Assembly: GCF_003054325.1 (NCBI RefSeq)
Contig: NZ_QBKU01000014.1
Span: forward strand, 1 to 64,000
Direction: 5' to 3'
Source of the DNA: Sulfitobacter mediterraneus
Lineage (GTDB): Bacteria; Pseudomonadota; Alphaproteobacteria; Rhodobacterales; Rhodobacteraceae
DNA: 64,000 bases
The notes beneath the pieces are model-generated. The model had not been told where the DNA came from and searched no databases. It worked only from the letters and a program-made list of their open reading frames with translations. The translations under genes were made by a program, and so were the position numbers. Numbering within the stretch: position 1 is the first letter of the stretch; the number at the start of each line of letters is the position of its first letter. Below are positions 41,637 through 50,083 of this stretch, piece after piece.

Positions 41637-42392
41637 TCAGAGCTTAAAGCCAACAAGCCAATCCTGAAACTCCGATATGAAAAAATCGAGCAGGGCCGGC
41701 ATGGAAATCGCAAGAATAAGCAGGCCAGCGCCGATTAAGAGGGAGGCGGCAACAAAAAAGACCGGCAATTGTGGCATCATCCGGTTGGCCAGACCCATGC
41801 CAAGATTCAGCACAACACCCATGACAAAGAACGGCGCGGCAACGGCGGTGCCGATATATAGGCTTTGGCCGGCGGCCTTCAGCAGTTGATCGGTCATATC
41901 TTCCAGCATGATCTGGCCGGGGGGGAACATCTCGTAGCTCGACAGCAAGGCCCGCAGGATGATGTGATGGGTATCGGTGATAAAGATCATGGCAACCGCG
42001 CTGATCAGCATCAATGTGGCGACCATCGTTGCCCCCTCGAATGATCCGAAGGACGGGCCAAAGGCATTGGCCAGACCAGAGACCTGACCCACCTGAAAAC
42101 CGGCAAACTGCAAGGCGGACAGCAAAATCCGTGCGGTAAGCCCGATCCAAAGACCAATCGTCACCTCGACACCCAGCATCAAGGCAAGGGCGACCGGATC
42201 ATCTGGCATGGCCGCCTGCACCGGGGTGATGGGTAGTAACGCAGCGCAAAGCACCAGCGCAAAAGACAAACGCGCCCTGATCGGGATCTGTACTTCGCCA
42301 AAGGCGGGCATAAAGATCAGGGCAGAGCCGAGGCGTGCAAAAACTACCAGATAGGACAGGACCAGAGAGGTGACAAAGGCGTCAAGCGACAT
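41637..42392 (-). CDS. fliR: Flagellar export gate protein FliR
   Basis: 251 residues, strongly hydrophobic with about six helices. The family opening LVVFARLGSALIFMPAFGE and the PFFVMGVVLNLGMGLANRMMP region are typical. FliR forms the export gate with FliP and FliQ. It lies 3 bases after flhA and 3 before flhB. Confidence 0.95.
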   Translation of the reverse strand: MSLDAFVTSLVLSYLVVFARLGSALIFMPAFGEVQIPIRARLSFALVLCAALLPITPVQAAMPDDPVALALMLGVEVTIGLWIGLTARILLSALQFAGFQVGQVSGLANAFGPSFGSFEGATMVATLMLISAVAMIFITDTHHIILRALLSSYEMFPPGQIMLEDMTDQLLKAAGQSLYIGTAVAAPFFVMGVVLNLGMGLANRMMPQLPVFFVAASLLIGAGLLILAISMPALLDFFISEFQDWLVGFKL

Positions 42393-42395
42393 CGG

Positions 42396-44501
42396 TCATT
42401 GCCCGACGGTGCCGACCGTGCGCAGGGACGCTTTGCGGTGGACCTCGTTGTGGGAAATCACCTGTGTCATCGGGCTGACCCGTTCCAGGATCGACCGGAC
42501 ATAGGGCCGCGCCTGCGGGGTGACCAGAATTGCGGGCCATTCGTCGGCAGAGGAGAATTTCTGAATCTCCTTGCGCATCGCCAACACAAATTCCTGCACC
42601 CGTGACGGCGACATCAAAAAGGTATCCTCGCCATTTGTGGTCGAGATGGAATTGACCAGCTCGCGTTCCCATTCGCCGCCAAGATTGATCACCGGCACGT
42701 AACCCTGCGCATCGACCAGCGACTGACAGATCTGTTTCGACAGCTTGCCGCGCGCATGTTCGATCACGGTGCGGATGTTTTTGGTATTGGCGCTGGCCTC
42801 GGCCACGGCCTCGATGATCTTGGGCAGATTGCGGATCGACACACGTTCTGCCAACAGCGCCTGCAACACATGTTGCAGCATAACGGCGGGGCTGTTGTTG
42901 GAACTGTCGGACAGTAGTTTCTGGTAATCCTTGTCCTGTCCTTCGATCAGATCCTGCACGGCGGCATAGGTCAGGATCTCGGGCATATGTTCCTTGATCA
43001 CTTCGGTCAGATGGGTGGTGATCACGCTTTCAGGATCCACAACCGTCATGCCCATCAGCTCTGCCTCAGAGGCGCGGGCCTCATCCACCCAGATCGCCTC
43101 AAGGCCAAATGTTGGTTCGCGGGTGCGTTTGCCGGGCAGATCAATGTCGCCACCCGATGGGTTGATGACCATCATCATCATCGGATCAACCTCGCCGCGG
43201 GCCGCCTCGACCCCTTGCAAGGAAATCGAATAGGTGCCCGCAGGCAAGTCGGCATCATCCTTGATCCGGACGGGCGGCAGGACAAAACCGAAATCCTTGA
43301 TGAACAGAGACCGCAGGCTTTTGACCTTGCCGGGCAGAGCGGCGTTGACGGTTGTGATCATCGGTACCAGCGCAGTGCCCAGATCAAGCCGCACATCATC
43401 GACCCGCAGCATATCTGCCAGCGGATCTTCGGCGGTTTCACTGGGCGCTTTGCTGTCCTCTTCGACCAGTGCCTCACGGGCCGCGTGTTCTTTCGCCTGT
43501 TGTTGCATGATATAGCCAAACCCGGCCATCCCTGCGGCCAGAGGCACAAAAACCGCCAGCGGAAAGCCGGGCAACCAACCGATGCAGAATGTCAGCCCCG
43601 CCGCCATATAAAGCGCCTTTGGGAAATTGCTGAGCTGTCCCAGAACCGCCTCGTTGGCCGCGCCATGGGTGCCGCCTTTGGTCACCAAAAGACCGGCGGC
43701 CAGGGACACGATCAACGCCGGGATCTGTGTCACCAACCCGTCACCGATGGTCAGCACAGTGTAATTGCTCATCGCCTGACCGATGCTCAGATCATGGGTC
43801 ATCATGCCAATCAGGATACCACCAAAGACGTTGATCAAAGTGATGATCAGACCAGCAACCGCATCACCGCGCACAAATTTGGAGGCACCGTCCATGGCGC
43901 CGAAGAACGAGCTTTCTTCTTCAACGGTTTTACGGCGCACTTTGGCTTCTTCATCGCTGATCACACCGGCGGCGAGATCGGCGTCAATCGCCATCTGTTT
44001 GCCCGGCATCGCATCCAGAGAGAACCGCGCAGCCACTTCGGCAATCCGGGTGGACCCCTTGGTGATGACGATAAAGTTAATGATCACAAGGATAGCAAAG
44101 ACAATAATCCCGATGACAAAATCACCGCCGACGATGAAATTGGCAAAACCTTCGATCACATTGCCCGCCGCGCCGGGGCCGTTATGCCCCTCGCTGAGGA
44201 TCAGGCGGGTCGATGAGACATTGAGCGCCAGCCGCAGCATCGTGACCACAAGCAGCAGGGTTGGGAAAGAGTTGAACTCAAGCGGCGCACCGATCCACAA
44301 AGACACCATCAGGATCAAAACCGCCAGCGACAGCGAGACCGCAAGCCCCACATCCAGCAGGACGGGCGGCAGTGGCACAAAGAGCATCGCGAGAATGAGA
44401 ACAACGCCAATGGCAAAGCCGATGTCGCGGTTGCTGTGCCCGAGGCGGGCAAAGCTGATGATCGGGCGACCGGTTGTGACGTTGGTGTCGGGGGTTGCCA
44501 T
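42396..44501 (-). CDS. flhA: Flagellar export platform protein FlhA
   Basis: 701 residues. The N-terminal half has eight hydrophobic segments (first: DIGFAIGVVLILAMLFVPLPP) with the FHIPEP-family signature around KGSTRIAEVAARFSLDAMPG. The cytoplasmic half (from about 370) forms the nonameric ring that receives substrate-chaperone complexes; its end FSSADEWPAILVTPQARPYV is typical. It is 4 bases after the transglycosylase gene and 3 before fliR. Confidence 0.97.
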   Translation of the reverse strand: MATPDTNVTTGRPIISFARLGHSNRDIGFAIGVVLILAMLFVPLPPVLLDVGLAVSLSLAVLILMVSLWIGAPLEFNSFPTLLLVVTMLRLALNVSSTRLILSEGHNGPGAAGNVIEGFANFIVGGDFVIGIIVFAILVIINFIVITKGSTRIAEVAARFSLDAMPGKQMAIDADLAAGVISDEEAKVRRKTVEEESSFFGAMDGASKFVRGDAVAGLIITLINVFGGILIGMMTHDLSIGQAMSNYTVLTIGDGLVTQIPALIVSLAAGLLVTKGGTHGAANEAVLGQLSNFPKALYMAAGLTFCIGWLPGFPLAVFVPLAAGMAGFGYIMQQQAKEHAAREALVEEDSKAPSETAEDPLADMLRVDDVRLDLGTALVPMITTVNAALPGKVKSLRSLFIKDFGFVLPPVRIKDDADLPAGTYSISLQGVEAARGEVDPMMMMVINPSGGDIDLPGKRTREPTFGLEAIWVDEARASEAELMGMTVVDPESVITTHLTEVIKEHMPEILTYAAVQDLIEGQDKDYQKLLSDSSNNSPAVMLQHVLQALLAERVSIRNLPKIIEAVAEASANTKNIRTVIEHARGKLSKQICQSLVDAQGYVPVINLGGEWERELVNSISTTNGEDTFLMSPSRVQEFVLAMRKEIQKFSSADEWPAILVTPQARPYVRSILERVSPMTQVISHNEVHRKASLRTVGTVGQ

Positions 44502-44505
44502 GGCT

Positions 44506-45279
44506 TCAGTTCACCTCGCTATATGCAGGGAGGATCGGCTGGATCGGCAGGGCGGAATAGATTGAGAGTGAATCGTTCATTTGGGTTGCGCCAGTGCCGG
44601 TCATGTCCGCGCTCCAGCCCATGGTTGGGGCGGGGCGGGCCTCAGGCGCCTGTGACTGACCAAAGCGCACCTCTTGCGTGAACTGAGCAAGGTGCGTCTC
44701 TGCAAGCTCTTGATTATGAGATAGTTTTCTCAGGTAGATGTCTTTGTAGGTATCCGTAGAAGAATGATAGCGGCCTGCGGCGTCCCACCAGTCGTTGGTC
44801 TCGGCGTAAAGCGCCCGCAAAAAACGCGCGGCATAATCAACGTTGGTTTCCGGATCGCCTGCGTCTTCGAGAGAGGCAAAATGTTGCCCGTGCCATTTCT
44901 GGTTGACCTGCATACAGCCCACATCAATCGAACTGGCGCCATCCGCCTGTTTCTGCCGAACCCAGGCTTCCATCGCTTGTTTGCTGCCGAAAAACACCCC
45001 TTCGCCATCGTAATTCGCGGTCCAGGGCCAGACCGTCAGCTCCCCGTTGACGCGCCGCCCGGCTTCTTGCAGGCCGATGGCCAAAAGCAGGTTGTTCGGA
45101 ATGTCGTAGCGCACCTGCGCGTCCAGAATGGCAGACAGGCAAAAGGTTGTTGGGTACGGGGTGTTTTGAGCGTTGGGGGACAACAGGCGATAAAACCCGG
45201 CCCATGGGTTTTGCTCCGTTGCCAAAGATGTCTGCGCGATCAGGCACAAACCAAAGGCAGCTGCGATCAAACGGCGCAT
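44506..45279 (-). CDS. sltF: Lytic transglycosylase, SltF-like (flagellar)
   Basis: About 257 residues from ATG 45279, which has GGAGGT 7 bases upstream; a GTG at 45288 is in frame. A Sec signal is visible (LIAAAFGLCLIAQTSLA). The SLT domain (about 45-180) has the catalytic Glu in LLLAIGLQEAGR and the SIDVGCMQVNQKWHG block. In Rhodobacter the dedicated transglycosylase SltF opens the peptidoglycan for the rod and is recruited by FlgJ. The FlgJ here is also short and lacks its own muramidase domain, which fits. It lies between fliQ and flhA. Confidence 0.88.
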   Translation of the reverse strand: MRRLIAAAFGLCLIAQTSLATEQNPWAGFYRLLSPNAQNTPYPTTFCLSAILDAQVRYDIPNNLLLAIGLQEAGRRVNGELTVWPWTANYDGEGVFFGSKQAMEAWVRQKQADGASSIDVGCMQVNQKWHGQHFASLEDAGDPETNVDYAARFLRALYAETNDWWDAAGRYHSSTDTYKDIYLRKLSHNQELAETHLAQFTQEVRFGQSQAPEARPAPTMGWSADMTGTGATQMNDSLSIYSALPIQPILPAYSEVN

Positions 45280-45280
45280 A

Positions 45281-45550
45281 TCACACACCTCCGTTGCTGA
45301 TCAGATCAAAGATGCGATCTGACAATTGCAGGAGGGTGGAAAAGATGAACGGCAAGGATAGGGCCAAGGTCACAAAGATAGCTGCGATCTTGGGAACAAA
45401 GGTCAGCGTCATCTCCTGGATCTGCGTCAAAGCCTGGAAAAACGCGATCACCAAACCGACGGCCAAGGCCACAATCAGGACGGGCGCCGATGAGATCAGC
45501 GTCGTCATGATGGTCTGCCGGATAACCTCGTAAGTGGTGACTGAATCCAC
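45281..45550 (-). CDS. fliQ: Flagellar export gate protein FliQ
   Basis: 89 residues with two transmembrane helices: LISSAPVLIVALAVGLVIAF followed by the loop QALTQIQEMTLTFVPKI, and AAIFVTLALSLPFIFSTLLQ. The length and loop sequence are typical of FliQ. It lies 36 bases after fliE and next to the transglycosylase gene. Confidence 0.96.
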   Translation of the reverse strand: MDSVTTYEVIRQTIMTTLISSAPVLIVALAVGLVIAFFQALTQIQEMTLTFVPKIAAIFVTLALSLPFIFSTLLQLSDRIFDLISNGGV

Positions 45551-45586
45551 GACCTGTCCCTAAGTCTGTGTTGCGTTTGCTTGCCG

Positions 45587-45916
45587 TTAAATCGGCATGC
45601 GCATGATGTCCTGATAGGCCTCGACCAGCTTGTCCCGCAGGGCGACAGAAACCTGCACCGTGCTTTCCATCGCCATCGTTGCCTCGACAACTTGTTGCAG
45701 TCCGGCCTGCCCGGTGAGGCCAGCGATGGCCATGCTGTCACCGGTGCGCACGGTTTCAACGGCTTGGGTTGCCGCGTTTGAAACCATCTGGGAAAAGCTG
45801 CCGGCCTCGCTTGACGGATCTATCGTTGCCGCGTCTTTTGGGCCGGATTTGGATTCGGCGGCCTTGCTATAGGCGGACTGGACGTAAGCGGCGCGGACGG
45901 ATGAGAAATCTGACAT
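45587..45916 (-). CDS. fliE: Flagellar hook-basal body protein FliE
   Basis: 109 residues. The C-terminal half has the family block GLTGQAGLQQVVEATMAMES followed by VQVSVALRDKLVEAYQDIMR. FliE joins the MS ring to the rod. It follows flgC by 9 bases. Confidence 0.93.
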   Translation of the reverse strand: MSDFSSVRAAYVQSAYSKAAESKSGPKDAATIDPSSEAGSFSQMVSNAATQAVETVRTGDSMAIAGLTGQAGLQQVVEATMAMESTVQVSVALRDKLVEAYQDIMRMPI

Positions 45917-45925
45917 CGTTCCCCC

Positions 45926-46336
45926 TTACTTCAACAGATCAACCAAGAGGCGGCGCATCTCGCGGCCGTTTTCCATCATCGACAGGTTAGCCTCATAGCT
46001 GCGGGCGGCTTCGCGCATGTTATTCATTTCAATCAACGGGTTAACATTGGGTAGCTTGATATACCCGTTCTCATCCGCCGCCGGGTGGGAGGGATCAAAC
46101 CGCATCCGGAACTGGCTTTGATCAAGGCTAATGTCAGACAAGTTCACAATGGCCGCGCCAGTGCGCTGATCTGTTGTGGATTCAAAGCTGATGGTCTTGC
46201 GCTGATACGGGTCGCCGCCCGGCTCCTGCGCGGTGGTGGTGGAGTTCGCAACGTTCTCGGACACCACCCGCAACCGCTCGGACTGGGCTCGCATGCCGCT
46301 GGCGGCGGTGGCGGAAATGCTTCTTAAAGGATCCAT
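45926..46336 (-). CDS. flgC: Flagellar proximal rod protein FlgC
   Basis: 136 residues. The N-terminal rod signature is SATAASGMRAQSERLRVVSEN followed by VANSTTT, and the C-terminal signature is MNNMREAARSYEANLSMMEN. It is 18 bases after flgB in the long minus-strand unit. Confidence 0.96.
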   Translation of the reverse strand: MDPLRSISATAASGMRAQSERLRVVSENVANSTTTAQEPGGDPYQRKTISFESTTDQRTGAAIVNLSDISLDQSQFRMRFDPSHPAADENGYIKLPNVNPLIEMNNMREAARSYEANLSMMENGREMRRLLVDLLK

Positions 46337-46354
46337 TGCGCGCGTTCCTTATGT

Positions 46355-46708
46355 TCAGCGGCGGCCGGCCACGGCATAGAGCATCTCATGTGCTTTGCGG
46401 TAGAGGTTGGCCGCGATCTTGAATTGGCCTGAGTTGGCGTTGGCTTCCATCATCTGCTCTTCCAGCACGACGTTGTTGCCAGACATATCCATGCCCCAGC
46501 CCACGTCCGCTTCGGTGACTTTGGCATCCGGCAGGATGCCGCGCCCGCTGGCATCCGCGAGGTAACTGGCAAAGCTTTGCGTGTCTTGCGCCCGGTAGCC
46601 CGAGACATCGGCGTTTGCGATGTTCTCCGAGACAACCTTCTGGCGGGTCGCCAGCCACTGAAGCCGCTTGGGTGCGAGATCAAAGAGTGAGGTTGGTTCA
46701 GTATTCAT
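46355..46708 (-). CDS. flgB: Flagellar proximal rod protein FlgB
   Basis: About 117 residues; two consecutive ATG codons (46711 and 46708) can start it. The N-terminal signature is LQWLATRQKVVSENIANADV and the C-terminal part is GQFKIAANLYRKAHEMLYAV. First gene of flgB-flgC-fliE-fliQ-sltF-flhA-fliR-flhB. It is divergent from fliI; the short region between them holds a paired CAAGGATA motif at 46724-46747. Confidence 0.95.
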   Translation of the reverse strand: MNTEPTSLFDLAPKRLQWLATRQKVVSENIANADVSGYRAQDTQSFASYLADASGRGILPDAKVTEADVGWGMDMSGNNVVLEEQMMEANANSGQFKIAANLYRKAHEMLYAVAGRR

Positions 46709-46723
46709 CATAGACTCATTATT

Positions 46724-46747
46724 TATTCTTGAGATATACCAAGGATA
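46724..46747. promoter_or_regulatory. Paired CAAGGATA motif between flgB and fliI
   Basis: TATTCTTG-N8-CAAGGATA; the left arm matches the reverse complement of the right at 7 of 8 positions. It lies in the 66-base divergent promoter region. Confidence 0.6.
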
Positions 46748-46753
46748 GAAAGA

Positions 46754-46768
46754 TTAAGAAAGGATTAA
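46754..46768. promoter_or_regulatory. CtrA-type box before fliI
   Basis: TTAA-GAAAGGA-TTAA, 7 bases before the fliI ATG and overlapping its ribosome-binding AAGGA. The full consensus C is absent. The position is closer to the gene than usual, so binding here would block rather than activate fliI, or would act on flgB. Confidence 0.45.
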
Positions 46769-46774
46769 ATCCTG

Positions 46775-48181
46775 ATGTCAACGTTTTCCAAGTTACAGGA
46801 CGCTGTCTATTCATCCTCGGCTGCGCGGATGGTTGGGGGCGTGAAGGGCATCGTTGGCTTGACCCTGACCGTGGGCGGATTGGAAGCGGTGGCCGGAATT
46901 GGCAGCCGCTGCCGGGTGCGCAGCCGCAAGGGCGTGATTGATGGCGAGGTTGTCGGCGCGCAAGGATCAGACCTCTGCCTGCTGCCTTTTGGCAGTTGGG
47001 ATGGTGTTGCCGTTGGCGACCCAGTGGAACTGATCGAACACGATGATCTGATTTACCCTGACGAAAGCTGGATCGGTTCGGTGGTAGATGCGCTTGGCCG
47101 GCCCTTGTCGCGCTATTCGCGCCTGCCCAGACCGCGGCGCAAATCCACCCGCGCGGCCCAGCCCCCCGGCGCGTTCGAGCGCAAGCAAGTGGGCGACAAG
47201 TTAGAGACCCGGATCAAATGTGTGGATGTCTTTACGCCGATTTGTCAGGGCCAGCGCATGGGGGTTTTTGCAGGGTCCGGTGTGGGCAAATCGACCTTGA
47301 TGGCGATGCTGGCCCGAAACACCGATGCGGATGTGATTGTGATCGGGTTGATCGGCGAACGTGGCCGCGAGGTGCAGCAGTTTATTCAAGAGGATCTGGG
47401 CGAGGAAGGCATGGCACGGGCCGTGGTGGTTGTCTCCACCGGGGATGAGGCGCCATTGCTGCGCAAGCAGGCGGCTTTGACCACCACTGCGATTGCCGAG
47501 CATTTTAAAAACAAGGGCTTGCAGGTTCTACTGCTGCTGGACAGCGTGACCCGTTTTGCGATGGCGCAGCGGGAGATCGGGCTGGCGCGGGGCGAACCGC
47601 CAACGCTGCGCGGCTATCCTCCATCGGTGTTTTCCGAATTGCCGCATCTGCTTGAGCGGGCGGGGCCGGGCAGGGCAGGTGAGGGGGACATCACCGGCCT
47701 CTATACGGTGCTTGTTGACGGTGATGATATGAATGAGCCCATCGCGGATGCGGTGCGCGGTATTGTGGACGGGCATCTGGTTCTGGATCGGCGGATTGCA
47801 GAACAGGGGCGGTTTCCGGCGGTTGATATTCAGCGATCCTTGTCGCGGATGCTGCCAGGATGTCATTCGCCCGAGGAGTTCGAGATCACCAAAGCCGCGC
47901 GAAAGGCATTGGGGCGCTATGCCGATATGGAAGACCTGATCCGTTTGGGCGCTTACAAGGAGGGATCCGACCCTTCGACGGATGAGGCGATCCGGTTTTT
48001 CCAGACCGCCAGCCCGTTTCTGTCTCAAAGACGCGGGGAGATGACAGCCGCCAGCCAAAGCTTTGCAGAGCTGTACCGGATGATCCTTGAGGCAGGGATT
48101 GAAGACCCTTTGAAGGCCTATTTTGAAGAGGCGGAACGTCAGCAAGCCGCAGAGATCGCACAACAACAGCCGGCGCATTGA
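46775..48181 (+). CDS. fliI: Flagellum-specific export ATPase FliI
   Basis: 468 residues. The Walker A motif AGSGVGKST is at about residues 166-174, Walker B is VLLLLDSVTRFAMAQRE, and the family block GEPPTLRGYPPSVFSELPHL is intact. FliI powers unfolding and docking of export substrates together with FliH and FliJ. It stands alone on the plus strand between the flgB unit and fliC; a strong hairpin follows its stop. Confidence 0.97.
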   Translation: MSTFSKLQDAVYSSSAARMVGGVKGIVGLTLTVGGLEAVAGIGSRCRVRSRKGVIDGEVVGAQGSDLCLLPFGSWDGVAVGDPVELIEHDDLIYPDESWIGSVVDALGRPLSRYSRLPRPRRKSTRAAQPPGAFERKQVGDKLETRIKCVDVFTPICQGQRMGVFAGSGVGKSTLMAMLARNTDADVIVIGLIGERGREVQQFIQEDLGEEGMARAVVVVSTGDEAPLLRKQAALTTTAIAEHFKNKGLQVLLLLDSVTRFAMAQREIGLARGEPPTLRGYPPSVFSELPHLLERAGPGRAGEGDITGLYTVLVDGDDMNEPIADAVRGIVDGHLVLDRRIAEQGRFPAVDIQRSLSRMLPGCHSPEEFEITKAARKALGRYADMEDLIRLGAYKEGSDPSTDEAIRFFQTASPFLSQRRGEMTAASQSFAELYRMILEAGIEDPLKAYFEEAERQQAAEIAQQQPAH

Positions 48182-48182
48182 A

Positions 48183-48215
48183 AAACCGGCCACTGGTGCG
48201 ACAGGTGGCCGGTTT
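48183..48215. terminator. Hairpin between fliI and fliC, probably bidirectional terminator
   Basis: AAACCGGCCAC and GTGGCCGGTTT form a perfect 11-base stem with an 11-base loop. On the minus strand five T residues follow, so it would work best for transcripts of fliC; on the plus strand only three T residues follow. Confidence 0.75.
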
Positions 48216-48242
48216 AGGATCAAGGGAAGATCATGGAGGTGA

Positions 48243-48269
48243 GATGCGCCCGATCAAGCCGGGCGCATC
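48243..48269. terminator. Second hairpin in the fliI-fliC convergent region
   Basis: GATGCGCCCG and CGGGCGCATC form a perfect 10-base stem with a 7-base loop, just after the fliC stop. Neither side has a T run. It could stabilise the fliC mRNA 3' end or act with the hairpin at 48183. Confidence 0.55.
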
Positions 48270-48291
48270 AATTCATTTCGGCGAATGCCGA

Positions 48292-49119
48292 TTAACGGAA
48301 CAAGCTCAAGATGTTCTGCGGCGCCTGGTTCGCAATCGAGAGGGACTGCGTGGCCAGCTGTTGCTGTACCTGATAGGCCTGCAAACGTGCGGCTTCTTCT
48401 TCCATGTCCGCGTCAACCATCGAGGATACACCGGAATCCAGTGTGTCTGTCAGGCTGTCAAGGAACTGCATCTGGCCTTCGAGGGTGTTTTCAGTAACGC
48501 CCAGCGATGTTGCGGCTGTGATCGACGCTGCCAATTGGCCTTCGCCAACAGCCAGTTTTGCCTCCATCGTGGTGGTCGTATCGGTCACGTCAACAGCCGC
48601 AAGCGCGGTTTGAATGGCCTGCAGATCAACAGAGTTGAAAGTGATCGACGTGGTCGCGAAGGAACCGCTTGCACGGGACACACCGGTCACAACCGTCACG
48701 GCAGCGGCGGCGCCGCCAACAAGGTCGTCACCGTTGAATGTCGCTTGGTCGATTGCCGACTGCATGTTGTCTGCCAAGGCGTCCAGTTCGGTTTGAACGT
48801 CAGCTTTGTTGATGCCATCGCTCTGTGCGAACGCGATACGTTCAACCATCTGGTTTGCCAGATCTTTGACTGTTTCGGCACCAAGACGGGCGGTTGCAAC
48901 GGAGTTTTTCGTTGCTGTCATACCTTCGTTGATGGCTTTGAACATGCCGCTGTCGCCCTTCATCGTTTCCGAGATGGCGAAGTAGGCGGCGTTTTCTTTA
49001 CCGGAGCGAATTTGCAAACCGGTGGACACGCGAGACTGGGTCTCGTTCAGGCCACGGTTAACATCGTTAAGCGTGGCAAGTGCCACCATTGCGGAATTAT
49101 TGGTGAGAATGGACGACAT
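48292..49119 (-). CDS. fliC: Flagellin FliC
   Basis: 275 residues from ATG 49119, with GAGGAG just upstream. The N-terminal D0/D1 part starts SSILTNNSAMVALATLNDV and has NRGLNETQSRVSTGLQI. The C-terminal part is SMVDADMEEEAARLQAYQVQ and ends QNILSLFR. There is almost no variable central domain, so the filament surface should be smooth. It is a single-gene unit with a long leader and a perfect CtrA box at 49225-49240. Translation is probably controlled by FlaF and FlbT encoded at 31317-32144. Confidence 0.97.
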   Translation of the reverse strand: MSSILTNNSAMVALATLNDVNRGLNETQSRVSTGLQIRSGKENAAYFAISETMKGDSGMFKAINEGMTATKNSVATARLGAETVKDLANQMVERIAFAQSDGINKADVQTELDALADNMQSAIDQATFNGDDLVGGAAAAVTVVTGVSRASGSFATTSITFNSVDLQAIQTALAAVDVTDTTTTMEAKLAVGEGQLAASITAATSLGVTENTLEGQMQFLDSLTDTLDSGVSSMVDADMEEEAARLQAYQVQQQLATQSLSIANQAPQNILSLFR

Positions 49120-49224
49120 GACTGCTCTCCTCATTTCTCATATTTTATCGGTCTTCTGACCGATTGTTCAGACTTCTGTCTGACAGCTGGCTTTTGCGCC
49201 AACACAATGTATCTAAAGAACAGG

Positions 49225-49240
49225 GTTAACGAAGGGTTAA
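49225..49240 (-). promoter_or_regulatory. CtrA-type box upstream of fliC
   Basis: On the minus strand TTAA-CCCTTCG-TTAAC, an exact match to TTAA-N7-TTAAC, about 106-121 bases before the fliC ATG. Confidence 0.75.
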
Positions 49241-49268
49241 ATTTTCGCGTTTTTGCAGATGGAACCGA

Positions 49269-49766
49269 TCAAAACTCCTGATCAATCCGCATTTTGCCTT
49301 TCGGCGCATCCGATAACTTGCGCCCCGACTTGCCATAAACACCACCTAACCCGTTGCGATTGGTGATTTTTTCTACTTCCCGCAGGATGGTACGAGCCGC
49401 TACGGCCATGCGCGACAACATCGCATCATCTTCTTCAATAAATCTCTTCAGTTCCGCCAAATGTTCCTTGAGATTGCGTTTCTTCGCCGCTTCATGGTTC
49501 AGGAAGGGTTCAACCAGCGGCGTGCGCAGTTCGAGCCATTTGAGCACTTTGGACTTTTCATCAAAGACATTGCTCACCACTTCCAGCTCGCCGTTTTTGA
49601 TTGCGGTGATCTCGTTGCGCAGGATCGTGACGGTTTCTTTGATTTTGCCAACATAATCATCGAGGTTCTGTTCGTCCTGCTGGGTCAAGGGCATCTGATT
49701 TGCCGTGCCACCCTGTGCAGGCGCATCCATGCGTTCACCAAAGCGAAATTTTTTGGGAGCATTCAT
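49269..49766 (-). CDS. FlgN-like flagellar chaperone
   Basis: 165 residues, mostly helical: DDYVGKIKETVTILRNEITA and on through residue 130, then a short basic tail. The size, helix pattern and the conserved-looking block EVVSNVFDEKSKVLKWLELR resemble FlgN, the export chaperone for hook-associated proteins FlgK and FlgL. It overlaps the flgJ stop by four bases and ends the flgI-flgJ unit. Sequence similarity within this family is low, so the call depends partly on position. Confidence 0.65.
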   Translation of the reverse strand: MNAPKKFRFGERMDAPAQGGTANQMPLTQQDEQNLDDYVGKIKETVTILRNEITAIKNGELEVVSNVFDEKSKVLKWLELRTPLVEPFLNHEAAKKRNLKEHLAELKRFIEEDDAMLSRMAVAARTILREVEKITNRNGLGGVYGKSGRKLSDAPKGKMRIDQEF

Positions 49767-50083
49767 GGTTTGGACCCTTTCACTGCGCTGCTGCCGGTGG
49801 TGTAGGCATTGATCATCTGACTGACATTGGCAGACAGGCCCAAGCCGCCTTGTTCAACCAATTCTTTTGCGACCGCCTCGGACATGAATGACCGCCACAT
49901 CTCGGCCTGTTTCTCACCGCCAAAAGCCGTTGCACCGGTGGTTTTCATCATCTCGTCTACAAATTGCGTCAAGAACACCGCTTCGAAGTCTTTGGCGGTC
50001 TGGTCGGTCTTTGATGTTTGCGTTTGCGCCGCTGCTTTTGCGGCCAAAAGCGGGGGGATTGGAAGGTCAACTGGTCCGGTCAT
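49763..50083 (-). CDS. flgJ: Rod-binding protein FlgJ (muramidase domain absent)
   Basis: 106 residues, equal to the N-terminal rod-binding domain only. The family core is AKDFEAVFLTQFVDEMMKTT followed by the MWRSFMSEAVAKELVEQGGLGL block. The enteric FlgJ has an additional C-terminal muramidase; here that activity is supplied by the separate SltF-like enzyme at 44506. It overlaps flgI by one base and the FlgN-like gene by four. Confidence 0.93.
   Translation of the reverse strand: MTGPVDLPIPPLLAAKAAAQTQTSKTDQTAKDFEAVFLTQFVDEMMKTTGATAFGGEKQAEMWRSFMSEAVAKELVEQGGLGLSANVSQMINAYTTGSSAVKGSKP

Noticed and set aside
42987..44216. 409-codon open frame opposite flhA
   Set aside because: Composition rich in His, Gln and Arg and no domain; flhA on the other strand is fully conserved.
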